Assembly (NCBI GenBank): GCA_006226685.1
Contig: SBGG01000025.1
Coordinates: 1 to 64,000, forward strand
DNA length: 64,000 bases
DNA from: Sphingomonadales bacterium
GTDB lineage: Bacteria; Pseudomonadota; Alphaproteobacteria; Sphingomonadales; Sphingomonadaceae
Direction: 5' to 3'
Shown: in pieces, positions 18,741 through 31,414 of the stretch
Layout of the letters: each line of letters opens with the position of its first letter
Numbering within the stretch: the first letter of the stretch is position 1
Made by a program: the position numbers and the translations under genes
Notes under the pieces: model-generated
What the model was told of the DNA's origin: nothing
The model's input: the letters and a program-made list of their open reading frames with translations, nothing else
The model's database searches: none

Positions 18741-20798
18741 TTATGACGTGAAACGACTATTGTTGGAGAAGTTCTGATTTATCTCCATGGCGCTGATTCG
18801 TTTCATGCCATATTGGTTCATCTTCCGATAAAGGGTGCTGCGCGATACCCCCAGCATGGCCGCCGTAACGGACAGGTTCCCGCCGGCCATCCGCATCGCC
18901 CGGTCGATCGCTTTCTGTTCGCCGTCACCTATGGCCGAAAGGCTTTCCTTCTCTTCGACAGCATAGGTTCCGGTGGTGGCGAAGCCCTTTTGTTGTGTGA
19001 TTTCATAGGGAAGCACATCGATATCGGCAATGTCGTCCTGGGCGAAGAGGATGCTGCGTTCGACCACGTTGCGCAATTCCCGAACATTGCCGGGCCATTG
19101 ATAGTCTTCCAGCTTTGCCAGCGCCCGTGGGGTGAATCGCGTGGGCTGGCGGTCGTGGCGATCGGCGATGCGCGGATTGAAATAATCGATCAGGCGAGCG
19201 ATGTCGCCCCGCCTTTGCCGCAACGGCGGCACCTCGACCGCCGTTACGCTGAGGCGGTGATAGAGATCGAGCCGGAACCGTCCCGCCGCCACCTCCTCGC
19301 GCAGATTGCGGTTGGTCATCGCGATGATGCGGACATTGACCCGGCGCGGTGTGCTGTCGCCGACGCGATAGACGACGCCTTCCTCCAGCACGCGCAGCAG
19401 ATAGGGCTGCAACTCAAGGCTGAGTTCGCCGATTTCATCGAGGCAGAGCGTGCCTCCATCCGCCTGTTCGAAGCGGCCGATCCGTCCTTCATTGCTGGCG
19501 CCGGTAAAGGCGCCCCTCACATATCCGAACAACTCACTCGCGATCAGGTCCTTCGATACCGCGCCGCAGTTGAAGGCCACGAAGGGGCCTTTCGACAATG
19601 TGCTTTCGCCATGAATGGCGCGGGCGAACAATTCCTTGCCGACCCCGGATTCCCCTTCGATCAGGACCGGTACGTTGAGTGACGAAACGCGGCGGGCGAG
19701 GGCGATGGCATGGCGGATGCATTCGCTTTCCCCGACGATGCAGTCAAATTGCGACCGTGCCGGATCGGCCTCGTCCTTCGCTGCGGGCCGGGCGACCGGC
19801 GCCGGCCGTGACGAACGCGGCTGACGCGACGGAATGACGAGCAGATGTCCGCCCAGTTCCCCATCCGACATCAACGGCCGGAGCCAGTCGCGCGGCAATC
19901 CGGGAACGATATGGTCCACCGGCCTGCCGTCATCATCCAGCAGCCGCACCCCGCGTTTGAGTTCGGGGAGTCTGGTCGAAAGATGCTCGCTCAACATTCG
20001 CTGGGCCAGTCTGCTCGTATAGACGATCCGTCCCGAGGCATCGACCGCGATCAGGTCGTCGCCGGAATGGCGCTGGCTGTGCTCCAGCCCCATTTCCATC
20101 AGGCGCAGATGCTGGACCTCGACCTGCCGTGCGAGCCGTTGTTCGATTTGGCTGGCGGCGAGGACGGCCAGCGCCAGGATGCGGGCGCTCGACTGTCCCT
20201 TCTTGGCCGAGATGTCGAGCACGCCGACAATGCCGCCGTCGAGAGGATCGTGGATCGGCGCGCCGGCGCAGCTCCAGTTTTTTATTCCTTCGCAATAATG
20301 TTCCCCGGCATGGACCATTACCGGGCGCCCGACCGCCAGCGCGGTGCCGATACCGTTGGTCCCGGCATCTTCCTCCGTCCAGCAGCCGCCCTGCATCAGC
20401 GCGATATCCATCCCCGCATTGACCGTATGACGATCGCCCAGCGTTTCGAGTACCACGCCATGAGGGTCGGTGATCAGCATGAGCGAATTGGTGCCGGCCA
20501 GCACATCGGCAGCCTCGACCAGTGTTGGCGCTGCGGCCTGCAGCAATTGCCGGTTGCGACGGCGTAATTGCCCCTGCAGATCATTGCCCAGTTGCGGAGC
20601 ATATTCGACACTGAGATCGACTTTCGACTGACGGCATCGCCGCCAGGAATCGAACACCACGTCGCGCACCTGTCTGGGTTCGCTGAGGGATCCTGAAACG
20701 AAATCTTCCCATGCGCGGGCGACCGCATGGTCGCGTTCTTCCAGCACCGCCAGAGAGCTTTTTACGACGAGATCATATCCCGTGCCTGCCATCGACAT
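18741..20798 (-). CDS. sigma54-dependent activator (AcoR/MimR-like: GAF, AAA+, Fis-type HTH)
   Basis: [21 protein letters not shown] motif, C-terminal [17 protein letters not shown]. Confidence 0.92.
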   Translation of the reverse strand: MSMAGTGYDLVVKSSLAVLEERDHAVARAWEDFVSGSLSEPRQVRDVVFDSWRRCRQSKVDLSVEYAPQLGNDLQGQLRRRNRQLLQAAAPTLVEAADVLAGTNSLMLITDPHGVVLETLGDRHTVNAGMDIALMQGGCWTEEDAGTNGIGTALAVGRPVMVHAGEHYCEGIKNWSCAGAPIHDPLDGGIVGVLDISAKKGQSSARILALAVLAASQIEQRLARQVEVQHLRLMEMGLEHSQRHSGDDLIAVDASGRIVYTSRLAQRMLSEHLSTRLPELKRGVRLLDDDGRPVDHIVPGLPRDWLRPLMSDGELGGHLLVIPSRQPRSSRPAPVARPAAKDEADPARSQFDCIVGESECIRHAIALARRVSSLNVPVLIEGESGVGKELFARAIHGESTLSKGPFVAFNCGAVSKDLIASELFGYVRGAFTGASNEGRIGRFEQADGGTLCLDEIGELSLELQPYLLRVLEEGVVYRVGDSTPRRVNVRIIAMTNRNLREEVAAGRFRLDLYHRLSVTAVEVPPLRQRRGDIARLIDYFNPRIADRHDRQPTRFTPRALAKLEDYQWPGNVRELRNVVERSILFAQDDIADIDVLPYEITQQKGFATTGTYAVEEKESLSAIGDGEQKAIDRAMRMAGGNLSVTAAMLGVSRSTLYRKMNQYGMKRISAMEINQNFSNNSRFTS

Positions 20799-21027
20799 CC
20801 TCCTCTACGCATCGGCAGATGTTGTACGCGGCACCCGATTCGGAAGATTCTGAGTATCGTTTCTGTTCTTCCAAATCCCGGTGATGCCACGCCGCAAGCC
20901 GGAAACGGCATGCGAAAGCATCGGCCAATCGCCCCCTCTCTTTTTTCGAGCAGATGCGTTTCTGAGTCGAACGCTCTGCCTTACTGTCACAGTATAAGCC
21001 AGCGCGCAGATCGTAGGTAGTATAATG

Positions 21028-23850
<2,823 letters not shown>

Positions 23851-23901
23851 TATTCTACCCGGCTTCGTATCAACCATGCCTGCGAACAGGAAGGGAAAAA
23901 G

Positions 23902-23933
23902 GGGTGCTTCCCGTGCAGGCTCGGGAAGCACCC
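23902..23933 (-). terminator. rho-independent terminator downstream of the GroEL-like gene
   Basis: Minus strand GGGTGCTTCCCG-N8-CGGGAAGCACCC followed by CTTTTT. Confidence 0.8.
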
Positions 23934-23979
23934 ATCGGAGCGGAACAGGCGTGATGGCCCATCGCCGATCCGCGGCCGA

Positions 23980-25617
23980 TCAGGTCCGACCGTAGACCTC
24001 CGCGCCGCCACCGCGAGCAGGCCCGGCGGTCGGATCGAAATCCTCAGGAAGATCGACCACGAGGGAATGAGTGGTCAGGATCAGCTTCGCCACCGAGACT
24101 GCGTTGGCAAGGGCCGCGCAGGTAACGCGGACCGGGTCGATGACCCCGGCCGCGAACATGTCGCCGAACGTTCCGTTGCGCGCATCGAAGCCGATGGCAG
24201 GTTCGGCCGCCGCAACCTGACTCACCACCGAATCGGCATCTTGTCCCGCATTTCCGGCGATGATCGCCAGCGGTTGCTTCACGGATTTCTGGACCAGTTC
24301 GATGCCGGTTCGCATGCCGCCTTCATATTCGGCGGCAAGCGGGGCCAGGCGACTGGACAACTGGGTCAGGGCGGTGCCGCCGCCGGGAACAATGCCCTCG
24401 TCCCGCGCCGCGCGGGTGGCGTTGAGCCCGTCTTCGAGCAACTGGGCGGTGCGCTTCTGCTCGACCGGCGTGGCGCCGCCTGCCAGCAACAGCGCGGTGC
24501 CGCGGGTCAGCTTGGCGAGGCGCTCGGCATATTTGTCGCGCTCGATATTCTGTGGAGCTTCGTCCCACAATTTCTGCACGAGCCTGCGGCGTCCGGCAAT
24601 GGCGGTTTCATCTCCCATCGGCCCCTGAATGACGGTTGCCGATGCCGAAATGCGGGCGTAGACGGCGGCACCCAGATCGTCGAGCGTGGCCTCCTCGATC
24701 CGGCCGCCCAGATCGCGCGCGATCACGCGGGCACCGGTCATGATGCCCAGATCCTCCATCATTGCCTTGCGCCAATGCCCGAATTCGGGGGGATTGATCG
24801 CGACAATGGTGCCGCGTCCCTGCGCCCGCGCCTGCATCATCGCGGCAACCGCCTCCGGGGCGATCTCGTCGGCGACGAGCAGCAACGGACGCCCGCTGGA
24901 TTTCAACTGGTCGAGCAGCGCCAGCACCGCATCGGCGGAGGGGATTTTGTGATCGGTCAGCAGGATTGCCGGTTCGCTCAGTTCGGCGGCAAGGCTCGAC
25001 GCGTCGGTTGCCATATGATGCGAAACGAAGCCGCGATCGAGCACCACGCCTTCATCGACCTCCAGCCGGGTGGGGGTGCCGGGCAGCGCATATTCGACAT
25101 TGATGACGCCTTCCGGCCCCACCCGCTCTACCGCTTCGGCGATCAGTTCGCCGAGCGCTTCATCGGTCGCCGCGACATTGGCGACCATCCGCAACTCGCC
25201 CTGCCGGGCCGGGCGCGCCATCGTCCGCAGCGCCTGGGTCAGTTCCTGACAGGCCCGATCCATGCCTGCGATCACGTCGACCGCCTTGTGCTCGCTCGCG
25301 ACCAGCGGAACGCCGCCCTGCACCAGTGCGTTGGCGAGAGCCGTTGCGGTCGTCGTGCCGTCGCCTGCGATTTCGTTGGTCTGCATCGATACTTCGCGCA
25401 CCACCTGCGCGCCCAGATTTTCGAAACGGCAGGGCAGTTCGATCTCGGCGGCGATGCTCACGCCATCGCGCGATACCAGCGGCGTTCCGATGGGGCGGTC
25501 GATAATCGCATTGGTCCCCTTGGGGCCGAGCGTGCCGACAACCGCCCGCGAAAGCTTGTCCACGCCCCGCGCCAGAGCGGCGCGCGCTTCACCGTCATAC
25601 AACATGATCTTGGCCAT
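23980..25617 (-). CDS. mimG: divergent GroEL-like chaperonin (MimG/PrmG type)
   Basis: 60-kDa chaperonin sequence (VVGTLGPKGTNAII, EIAGDGTTTATALANAL, EGIVPGGGTAL) in a monooxygenase operon. Confidence 0.88.
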   Translation of the reverse strand: MAKIMLYDGEARAALARGVDKLSRAVVGTLGPKGTNAIIDRPIGTPLVSRDGVSIAAEIELPCRFENLGAQVVREVSMQTNEIAGDGTTTATALANALVQGGVPLVASEHKAVDVIAGMDRACQELTQALRTMARPARQGELRMVANVAATDEALGELIAEAVERVGPEGVINVEYALPGTPTRLEVDEGVVLDRGFVSHHMATDASSLAAELSEPAILLTDHKIPSADAVLALLDQLKSSGRPLLLVADEIAPEAVAAMMQARAQGRGTIVAINPPEFGHWRKAMMEDLGIMTGARVIARDLGGRIEEATLDDLGAAVYARISASATVIQGPMGDETAIAGRRRLVQKLWDEAPQNIERDKYAERLAKLTRGTALLLAGGATPVEQKRTAQLLEDGLNATRAARDEGIVPGGGTALTQLSSRLAPLAAEYEGGMRTGIELVQKSVKQPLAIIAGNAGQDADSVVSQVAAAEPAIGFDARNGTFGDMFAAGVIDPVRVTCAALANAVSVAKLILTTHSLVVDLPEDFDPTAGPARGGGAEVYGRT

Positions 25618-25701
25618 CAGTCTTCTCCTAATTGCCTCCGCTGCGGTTCGCGCGGAGGTTCATTGTCTGTCTTTGGGTCTGTGTCTGGAAGCAGTTGGGG
25701 G

Positions 25702-25728
25702 GCCCCGGCCGCATCATGCGACCGGGGC
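25702..25728 (-). other. intercistronic hairpin mimD|mimG
   Basis: GCCCCGG.CGCA-TCA-TGCG.CCGGGGC, no U-tract on the transcribed strand. Confidence 0.45.
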
Positions 25729-25735
25729 GCGCCCG

Positions 25736-26092
25736 TCATTCATATTCGAGCGCTTCGTCCATATCGCCGAAGAGGACGACGGTGTTTTCGTCGATCATCA
25801 CCATGCGGCCATAATGGGTGGAGGTGGAAATCTCGAACAGGTGCGGGGTCATTTCCCGGCCCAGAACTTCGCTGATTTCCTCCATGTCGAAGACGATCTT
25901 GCCTTCGCCGTCGAGCCGGATCATCGCGGGCAGATAGGTGATCTTGATGCCCGGTTTGCCTTGCATGACCTCGGCGATGCAGCGTGCTTCGACGCTGTCG
26001 TTCATGGTCACGCCGCACTGGTGCGAGATCGTCTGTTCCTGCCTGATCTGGTCAAGCGGCTTAAACAGTTCCTGTTCGGATGTAACTGCCAT
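25736..26092 (-). CDS. mimD: MmoB/DmpM-type coupling (effector) protein
   Basis: ARCIAEVMQGKPGIKITYLPAMIRLDGEGKIVFDMEEISEVLGREMTPHLFEISTSTHYGRM. Confidence 0.9.
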   Translation of the reverse strand: MAVTSEQELFKPLDQIRQEQTISHQCGVTMNDSVEARCIAEVMQGKPGIKITYLPAMIRLDGEGKIVFDMEEISEVLGREMTPHLFEISTSTHYGRMVMIDENTVVLFGDMDEALEYE

Positions 26093-26113
26093 GATAGGCG
26101 TCCTTTCTATGGG

Positions 26114-27223
26114 TTATTCGGCGGGTTCGGCGGTTTCGAGATCGGGCATCGGCACCTGGGTAGCGAAAACTCCGATTTCCGACACGATCGCCTGCATCCG
26201 GTTGATCGCGGATGCATAGGCATCGGCGAACTGCGCCGCTTTCACGCGCGGCTGCGACCAGATCGGTTGAAGGTCCATCGCGGCCTGGGTCGCGATCGGC
26301 GAATATTTGTCGAACCAGGCGTGCAGCAACTGGCGATTGGCTTCGCCATGATGTGGATCACGCACCAGCATCGCGAAGAGCTCGACGGTATTGGCGAGGT
26401 TGCGCTCATAATCCGCTTCCGCAGCCGAAATGACGGACGGGGTCGAATAATCATTCTGGGCCGCCGCGACCTGCATGACGAATCCGGAACGGAACATTTC
26501 GCCAACCAGCGGTTCGAACAGCACGTTCACGATGAAATATTGCTCAAGGAAGTCATTGGCGCCGCGCGCGGATTCGATGAGTTCGCGGCTCTTCTGCCAG
26601 ATCGGGTTTTCGAGCCAGCTCGCCTTGCCCGCGTCGGCATCGAACCCTTCGATATCGAGGCCGATTTCGCCCAGATACAGCGTCAGGTCCTGCGCCATGC
26701 GCAGCTTGTAGGAGCTGTTGGTCAGGATCGCGTTATTGACCATCTGTGTATAGCCGTAACGCTGCGCCCGCATCAGGGCCGTGCCCGCGCCATATTCGGC
26801 ATGTTTGAACGCGCCGATATGATCCTGAAGCACCTTCACCCAGGCCTTGTCGAAGCGTTTGGGCGCCCCGGCCTTGCGGGCGTTGTCGATGACATTCTTG
26901 ATCATGCCGCAAATGGTCGACTGACGCTGATAATGGGTGCGTTCCCATTCCTGATCGGGCGCACGATAGAGGTGCCAGTCATGGCTTTTAAGCGCGGTCC
27001 AGTCCTTGGAATAGGTGGGCGTACCGTCGCCGAAGCTGATGATCCAGTCCTGCAGCAAATAACGCGCCGGATCGGGCTGAACGTCTACGGTGACGTCCTC
27101 GTAATGGGTCGCCCGGCGGCCCTTGGGTTCATAATAATTATAGGCGCGGCTGTCCCAGCCCGGGAAAACCTTGGCGCCGGCGGCTGCCGACTTTTCTTCC
27201 ACTGCCAGTGCTTGCGTACTCAT
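26114..27223 (-). CDS. mimC: soluble di-iron monooxygenase hydroxylase beta subunit
   Basis: Ferritin-like small hydroxylase subunit, operonic with alpha, reductase and coupling protein. Confidence 0.9.
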   Translation of the reverse strand: MSTQALAVEEKSAAAGAKVFPGWDSRAYNYYEPKGRRATHYEDVTVDVQPDPARYLLQDWIISFGDGTPTYSKDWTALKSHDWHLYRAPDQEWERTHYQRQSTICGMIKNVIDNARKAGAPKRFDKAWVKVLQDHIGAFKHAEYGAGTALMRAQRYGYTQMVNNAILTNSSYKLRMAQDLTLYLGEIGLDIEGFDADAGKASWLENPIWQKSRELIESARGANDFLEQYFIVNVLFEPLVGEMFRSGFVMQVAAAQNDYSTPSVISAAEADYERNLANTVELFAMLVRDPHHGEANRQLLHAWFDKYSPIATQAAMDLQPIWSQPRVKAAQFADAYASAINRMQAIVSEIGVFATQVPMPDLETAEPAE

Positions 27224-27240
27224 TTCCTGTTCCTCTCCGG

Positions 27241-28299
27241 TTACGAGTTGGTGGCGGGTGTAAATTTATCGAAATACATACGGGTGGAATCGATGCCCGC
27301 GATCTGCATGATCGGGGTGGCGCTATCGATCATCGGCGGCGGGCCGCAGCTATAGGCGTCCGCTTCCTCGATATCGTCCATCTGCAGAATATGGTTGCGA
27401 AGCACCTCATGGATGAAGCCGGTTTCGCCGGTCCATTCCTCGCCTTCTTCCGGGTGAGATAATGCCGGAATGAACTTGAAATCGGGCATCCGGGCTTCGA
27501 ACTCCCTGAACTTGTCGAGTTCGAACAGATCCTTCGCCGTCCGCGCGCCATAGAAAAAGCGCACCGGCCGGGTTTCGCCGCTTTCGGCCTGATCCTGCAG
27601 GATCGACAGCAGCGGGGCCATGCCCGATCCGCCGCCGACCAGGATCATCGGGCCTTCGCGGTTTTCCCGCCGGAAGCAGGAGCCATAAGGCCCCTTGACC
27701 TTGATCTCATCGCCGATCGACGCCTCGCCGATCGCGGTCGAGAAGGCGCCGCCCGGATATTTCTTGATGATGAATTCCAGCCGGTTCGGCTCGCTGGGCG
27801 GGTTGCCCATCGAATAGGACCGGGTGATGTTCGCGCCGACCAAGGTCAGGTCGGCGAACTGGCCGGCCCAGAATTTCATCGGCTCATCCAGATCGATCGC
27901 GATGCGGATGATGTCGTGGGTCAATGCCTCGACATTGGCCAGCTTGCCGGTGAATTCCCTGACCGCGATCGAACGGGACAGTTCTTCCTCGTCGAAGTTG
28001 AGCAATTCGACCTCGATGTCGCTATACACTACGGTACGGCACAACAGCACCTGTCCGCTTTCCCGTTCCGGGTCGGACAAGGCGAAGGTCGAATATTTCA
28101 GCATTTCGACATCCCCTTCGTTGAGGATGCACTTGCAGGCCGAACATTGCCCTTCCTTGCAGCCATGCGGCAGGGCGACCCCTTGCCGGAAGGCTGCGTC
28201 GAGAACGGTCTCGCCTTCCTCGACCTCCATTTCCACGCCCACAGGTTCGAGGCGCACCTTGTGCACCGCCACCTTGGACTTCACCATTTCCTGTCCCAT
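27241..28299 (-). CDS. mimB: monooxygenase NADH reductase (2Fe-2S ferredoxin plus FAD/NAD domains)
   Basis: CKEGQCSACKCILNEGD...C; RSYSMGNPPSEPN; GPYGSCF; LVGGGSGMAPLLSIL. Confidence 0.92.
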   Translation of the reverse strand: MGQEMVKSKVAVHKVRLEPVGVEMEVEEGETVLDAAFRQGVALPHGCKEGQCSACKCILNEGDVEMLKYSTFALSDPERESGQVLLCRTVVYSDIEVELLNFDEEELSRSIAVREFTGKLANVEALTHDIIRIAIDLDEPMKFWAGQFADLTLVGANITRSYSMGNPPSEPNRLEFIIKKYPGGAFSTAIGEASIGDEIKVKGPYGSCFRRENREGPMILVGGGSGMAPLLSILQDQAESGETRPVRFFYGARTAKDLFELDKFREFEARMPDFKFIPALSHPEEGEEWTGETGFIHEVLRNHILQMDDIEEADAYSCGPPPMIDSATPIMQIAGIDSTRMYFDKFTPATNS

Positions 28300-28333
28300 T
28301 TGGACCTCTCCACTTATGTATCGCTTCGGGTTT

Positions 28334-28367
28334 GGACGGAGGGCGATGTGCAGACCGCCCTCCGTCC
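28334..28367 (-). other. intercistronic hairpin mimA|mimB, perfect 12-bp stem
   Basis: GGACGGAGGGCG-N10-CGCCCTCCGTCC. Confidence 0.55.
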
Positions 28368-28382
28368 TTTCCCGGGGCAGGA

Positions 28383-30047
28383 TCAGATTCGACGGATCTT
28401 GAAGCCGTTGCGATATTCTTCGATGTGCGCGGCGCGCGCTTCGGGCTTCAGGTCGCGAAGCGCCTTGAGCGGGCTGCGGATGGTGTGGCCGCGGACATGA
28501 TCGAGCGTCCACATATCCTTCTCTTCGAAGGACATGTGCGGCTGCGCGATCAGCGTCTTGCCGTCCGGACGGACGAAGCCCATGTCGACGATCGCGTCGG
28601 CGACATCCCAGCCGTCATAGACTTCTTCCCACTGGCGGCGGCCGGAGAAGCGGCCCATCGCCGGGGTCGGGCGACCCTGATATTCACCGGCAAAGGCTTC
28701 CTTGTGGGTCCAGCGATCGACTTCGCTGGCATAGGTGAACAGTTCGCCGTCCACTTCGTCCACGCAGAAATCTTCGCGGATGACGCAGGGGACGAGGCTC
28801 GACCAGCAGCGATGCGGGTAGACATATCCCGTGTCGGCGAAGGTGATGATCTCGCTGCCCGGCTTGGACAGTTTCTCGTAATTTTCCCACCAGGCGCCGA
28901 ATTCGTCGTACCAGCCCGGATATTTATGTTCGAACCATTCGAAGTCGCGCTCGGTCTGCGCCTCGATACGCCAGAAATTCGCCCACCAGCCGGCAGAGAA
29001 GAACTGCGCCACCTTGTGCACATAGCCCTTCTTCACAATGGAATCGAAGGCCTCGTGCACGTCGTCATGATGGATTTTGATGCCGTATTTTTCGAGTGGC
29101 AGCATGTAGGTGCGATAATAATCCTCGAAAATCCAGCGGTGCCACAGCTCCGCATAGCTTTCCTTGTTCTTGTCGCGGTTCTTGGTGCCATATTCGATGA
29201 TGGTGCCGATGGCGGCATCGACGATCATGTGGTTCTGCCAGAAGGAGTAGCGAATATCGCGCTCCAGCAGCATATGGTTGTCCGGTTCCTTCAGAATGGA
29301 CATCAGCATCGAGTGGCCGTTGCCGATATGACGGCTTTCGTCCGACTGAACCGAGAGGAACACGGTCGGCAGCGCATAGTCGCCGTTACGCGCGGCCTCC
29401 GACGGCATGGCGACGAACAGCGTGTTGGTGAAGGCGGTTTCTGCCGCAACCTGAAGATAGATGTTCGAAGCGGTAATCGCGTCGCCGGTCAGGAAGGCTT
29501 CGCCGAACTGACGGCCGATGGTGGTCGCATAGCATTTGCCGAACGCCTTCTCGGTGATGTCGAAGCCCGCCGGGTCGATATAATTTTCCATGTACCACTT
29601 TTTCAGGTTCATCTGAATCGTGGAGTGGCGGAATTCGTCAACCATCTGCATGGTGAAACCGGTGCGCAGATGGTCGCCCGGTGCAAGCTGGCCCAGCGTG
29701 GCCATCGATCGCGCGGCGGAAATTTCGGGGAAGGGGATGATCGCCAGGAACAGCTTCATCCATTCGATCCAGCGCGGTTCGACATTGCGGAACATATCGC
29801 CGCGCAGCGCCGCGTCGAGTGCGCCATAAACGCGGTTGTCCTTTTCCTCCTGCATCGGGAAGTAGGAGCGCAGTACCTGCTTCATCGGGTCGCGCGGGGG
29901 CTTGCTGATCTTGTAATCGGTCGGAAAGTGCATCGCGTCCTGAACATAGGACGGTGTCCAGCCCAGATCGGCGATCAGCCTGGTGGCTTCGCTGATGCTG
30001 ATGCCTTTCTGGCTGGTAATCTTGTTGAGTGTTAGCGCCTCGGTCAT
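28383..30047 (-). CDS. mimA: soluble di-iron monooxygenase hydroxylase alpha subunit (MimA/PrmA-like)
   Basis: Di-iron signatures DEFRHSTIQMNLKKWYMENYIDPAGFD and SDESRHIGNGHSM. Confidence 0.93.
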   Translation of the reverse strand: MTEALTLNKITSQKGISISEATRLIADLGWTPSYVQDAMHFPTDYKISKPPRDPMKQVLRSYFPMQEEKDNRVYGALDAALRGDMFRNVEPRWIEWMKLFLAIIPFPEISAARSMATLGQLAPGDHLRTGFTMQMVDEFRHSTIQMNLKKWYMENYIDPAGFDITEKAFGKCYATTIGRQFGEAFLTGDAITASNIYLQVAAETAFTNTLFVAMPSEAARNGDYALPTVFLSVQSDESRHIGNGHSMLMSILKEPDNHMLLERDIRYSFWQNHMIVDAAIGTIIEYGTKNRDKNKESYAELWHRWIFEDYYRTYMLPLEKYGIKIHHDDVHEAFDSIVKKGYVHKVAQFFSAGWWANFWRIEAQTERDFEWFEHKYPGWYDEFGAWWENYEKLSKPGSEIITFADTGYVYPHRCWSSLVPCVIREDFCVDEVDGELFTYASEVDRWTHKEAFAGEYQGRPTPAMGRFSGRRQWEEVYDGWDVADAIVDMGFVRPDGKTLIAQPHMSFEEKDMWTLDHVRGHTIRSPLKALRDLKPEARAAHIEEYRNGFKIRRI

Positions 30048-30150
30048 CTCTTATCTCCCTATAGCCCGGTTGGCGGCCGGGCTTTTTGCAAATGGGTGCA
30101 GCATGATCGGCCTGACCGTCTCCGAAGAGGGAGGAGGGCCGCTATGTCTG

Positions 30151-30180
30151 CTGACGAAGCCGGACCGCCGGGTTCGTCAG
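30151..30180 (-). other. stem-loop at the predicted 5' end of the mim transcript
   Basis: CTGACGAA...TTCGTCAG, immediately downstream of the sigma54 -12 element. Confidence 0.4.
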
Positions 30181-30189
30181 TGAATACAC

Positions 30190-30205
30190 AGCAATCAGCG
30201 TGCCA
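30190..30205 (-). promoter_or_regulatory. sigma54 -24/-12 promoter of the mim operon
   Basis: Minus strand TGGCAC-GCTGA-TTGCT, perfect consensus. Confidence 0.82.
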
Positions 30206-30268
30206 GTTTTCGGGAAGGGGCCGTTTGGAGCCGTTTCGGGCCTGGGCGTCGTAGCGGCCTGCTACGCT

Positions 30269-30336
30269 TTGTCCGGGACAATACACAACAGTGTCACGTC
30301 ATATTGAGACGATGGGACAAATTGGGACAGTGTCGC
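30269..30336. promoter_or_regulatory. shared upstream activating region between divergent sigma54 promoters
   Basis: Palindrome TTGTCCGGGACAA (30269-30281) and tandem GGGACAA...ACAGTGTC(A/G)C copies at 30275-30297 and 30314-30336. Confidence 0.6.
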
Positions 30337-30405
30337 TTGTCGTGCCGGCTGCTCTTGCTGGAAGGCGGTCCCGTTATCCGCGGCTTTCGCTGCATTTTTC
30401 CATTT

Positions 30406-30421
30406 TGGCATGGCGCTTGCT
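30406..30421 (+). promoter_or_regulatory. sigma54 -24/-12 promoter of the cytochrome/glyoxalase/GMC operon
   Basis: TGGCAT-GGCGC-TTGCT. Confidence 0.75.
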
Positions 30422-30483
30422 GGTCTTGTGACAATCGAACGGGGTGAATTGCGCCCGTCGAACCGCAAGAGAGGATAGAGACA

Positions 30484-30942
30484 ATGGCAACCGCCAGACA
30501 ATATCGCTACCGCTGGAAGTCGCTGCGCTTCGGTGTGATGATGATCGCACTGATTACGGTGACGGTCGTCAAAATGGCGCGGGGGGATGCCCAGACACCG
30601 GTTCCGGCCACCACCGCAGCCACCGCCGCGACAACCGCCAATGCCAAATTATTCCTGCAACAATGCGGGGCTTGCCATTCCACCAAGGCGGGGGAGGTGC
30701 GTGTCGGCCCTTCGCTGGCCGGTATCATGGGCAAGGTCGCGGGCAAGCAGCCCGGCTTCACCTATTCCGATGCGCTCAAGCGCAGCTCGATGAAGTGGAA
30801 TGCGGCCACGCTGGATCGCTGGCTGGCAGACAGCTCGGCGGCCGTGAAGGGCAGCATCATGAACTATCGTCAGGCCGATGCCGCCAAGCGCAAGGCGATC
30901 ATCGCCTACATGGCCAGCACGAGCGGTAAATCAGGCAAATAA
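30484..30942 (+). CDS. membrane-anchored/secreted c-type cytochrome
   Basis: N-terminal hydrophobic segment and CGACH haem motif. Confidence 0.88.
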   Translation: MATARQYRYRWKSLRFGVMMIALITVTVVKMARGDAQTPVPATTAATAATTANAKLFLQQCGACHSTKAGEVRVGPSLAGIMGKVAGKQPGFTYSDALKRSSMKWNAATLDRWLADSSAAVKGSIMNYRQADAAKRKAIIAYMASTSGKSGK

Positions 30943-30961
30943 GCAAGCAAGGACAGAATAG

Positions 30962-31357
30962 ATGGCCAAGATCATTCATGCGATGATTCGCGTACTCGAC
31001 GAACAGCGGTCGCTCGATTTCTATCGCACGGCGCTGGGTCTGGAGATTGCGGATCGCTTCCCGTTCGACGGGTTCACGCTCCTCTATCTGCGTAACCCGG
31101 AAAATGATGTCGAGATTGAGCTGACGGTCAATCACGACCGCACCGAACCCTATACCCATGGCGATGGCTATGGCCATGTCGCGGTTGCGGTAGCGGATCT
31201 CGACGCCGAGCATGCCCGGATGGAAGCGGCCGGGCTGGCCCCGCAGCCAATCAAGGAATTTTTCCGCGAAGGCGCGCTGATGGCGCGCTTCTTCTTCGTC
31301 ACCGATCCGGACGGATACAAGATCGAGGTGCTGCAGCGCCACGGCCGGTATCGCTGA
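30962..31357 (+). CDS. gloA: lactoylglutathione lyase (glyoxalase I)
   Basis: MAKIIHAMIRVLDEQRSLDFYRTALGL..., metal-ligand positions H/E/H/E apparent (IHAMIRV, VEIELT, GYGHVAVAV, DPDGYKIEVLQ). Confidence 0.88.
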   Translation: MAKIIHAMIRVLDEQRSLDFYRTALGLEIADRFPFDGFTLLYLRNPENDVEIELTVNHDRTEPYTHGDGYGHVAVAVADLDAEHARMEAAGLAPQPIKEFFREGALMARFFFVTDPDGYKIEVLQRHGRYR

Positions 31358-31414
31358 TCCGATCCCCCGAACAACAAGAGCAAAAGCCGCAAGGCATTTG
31401 AGAGGAGAAACAAG

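Noticed and set aside
24067-27355. 602-aa and 697-aa plus-strand ORFs across the chaperonin and monooxygenase genes
   Set aside because: Antisense to well-recognised mimG/mimD/mimC; composition (His/Arg/Gly/Asp rich) is that of shadow ORFs.
28332-30035. 567-aa plus-strand ORF opposite mimA
   Set aside because: Antisense shadow of the di-iron alpha subunit.
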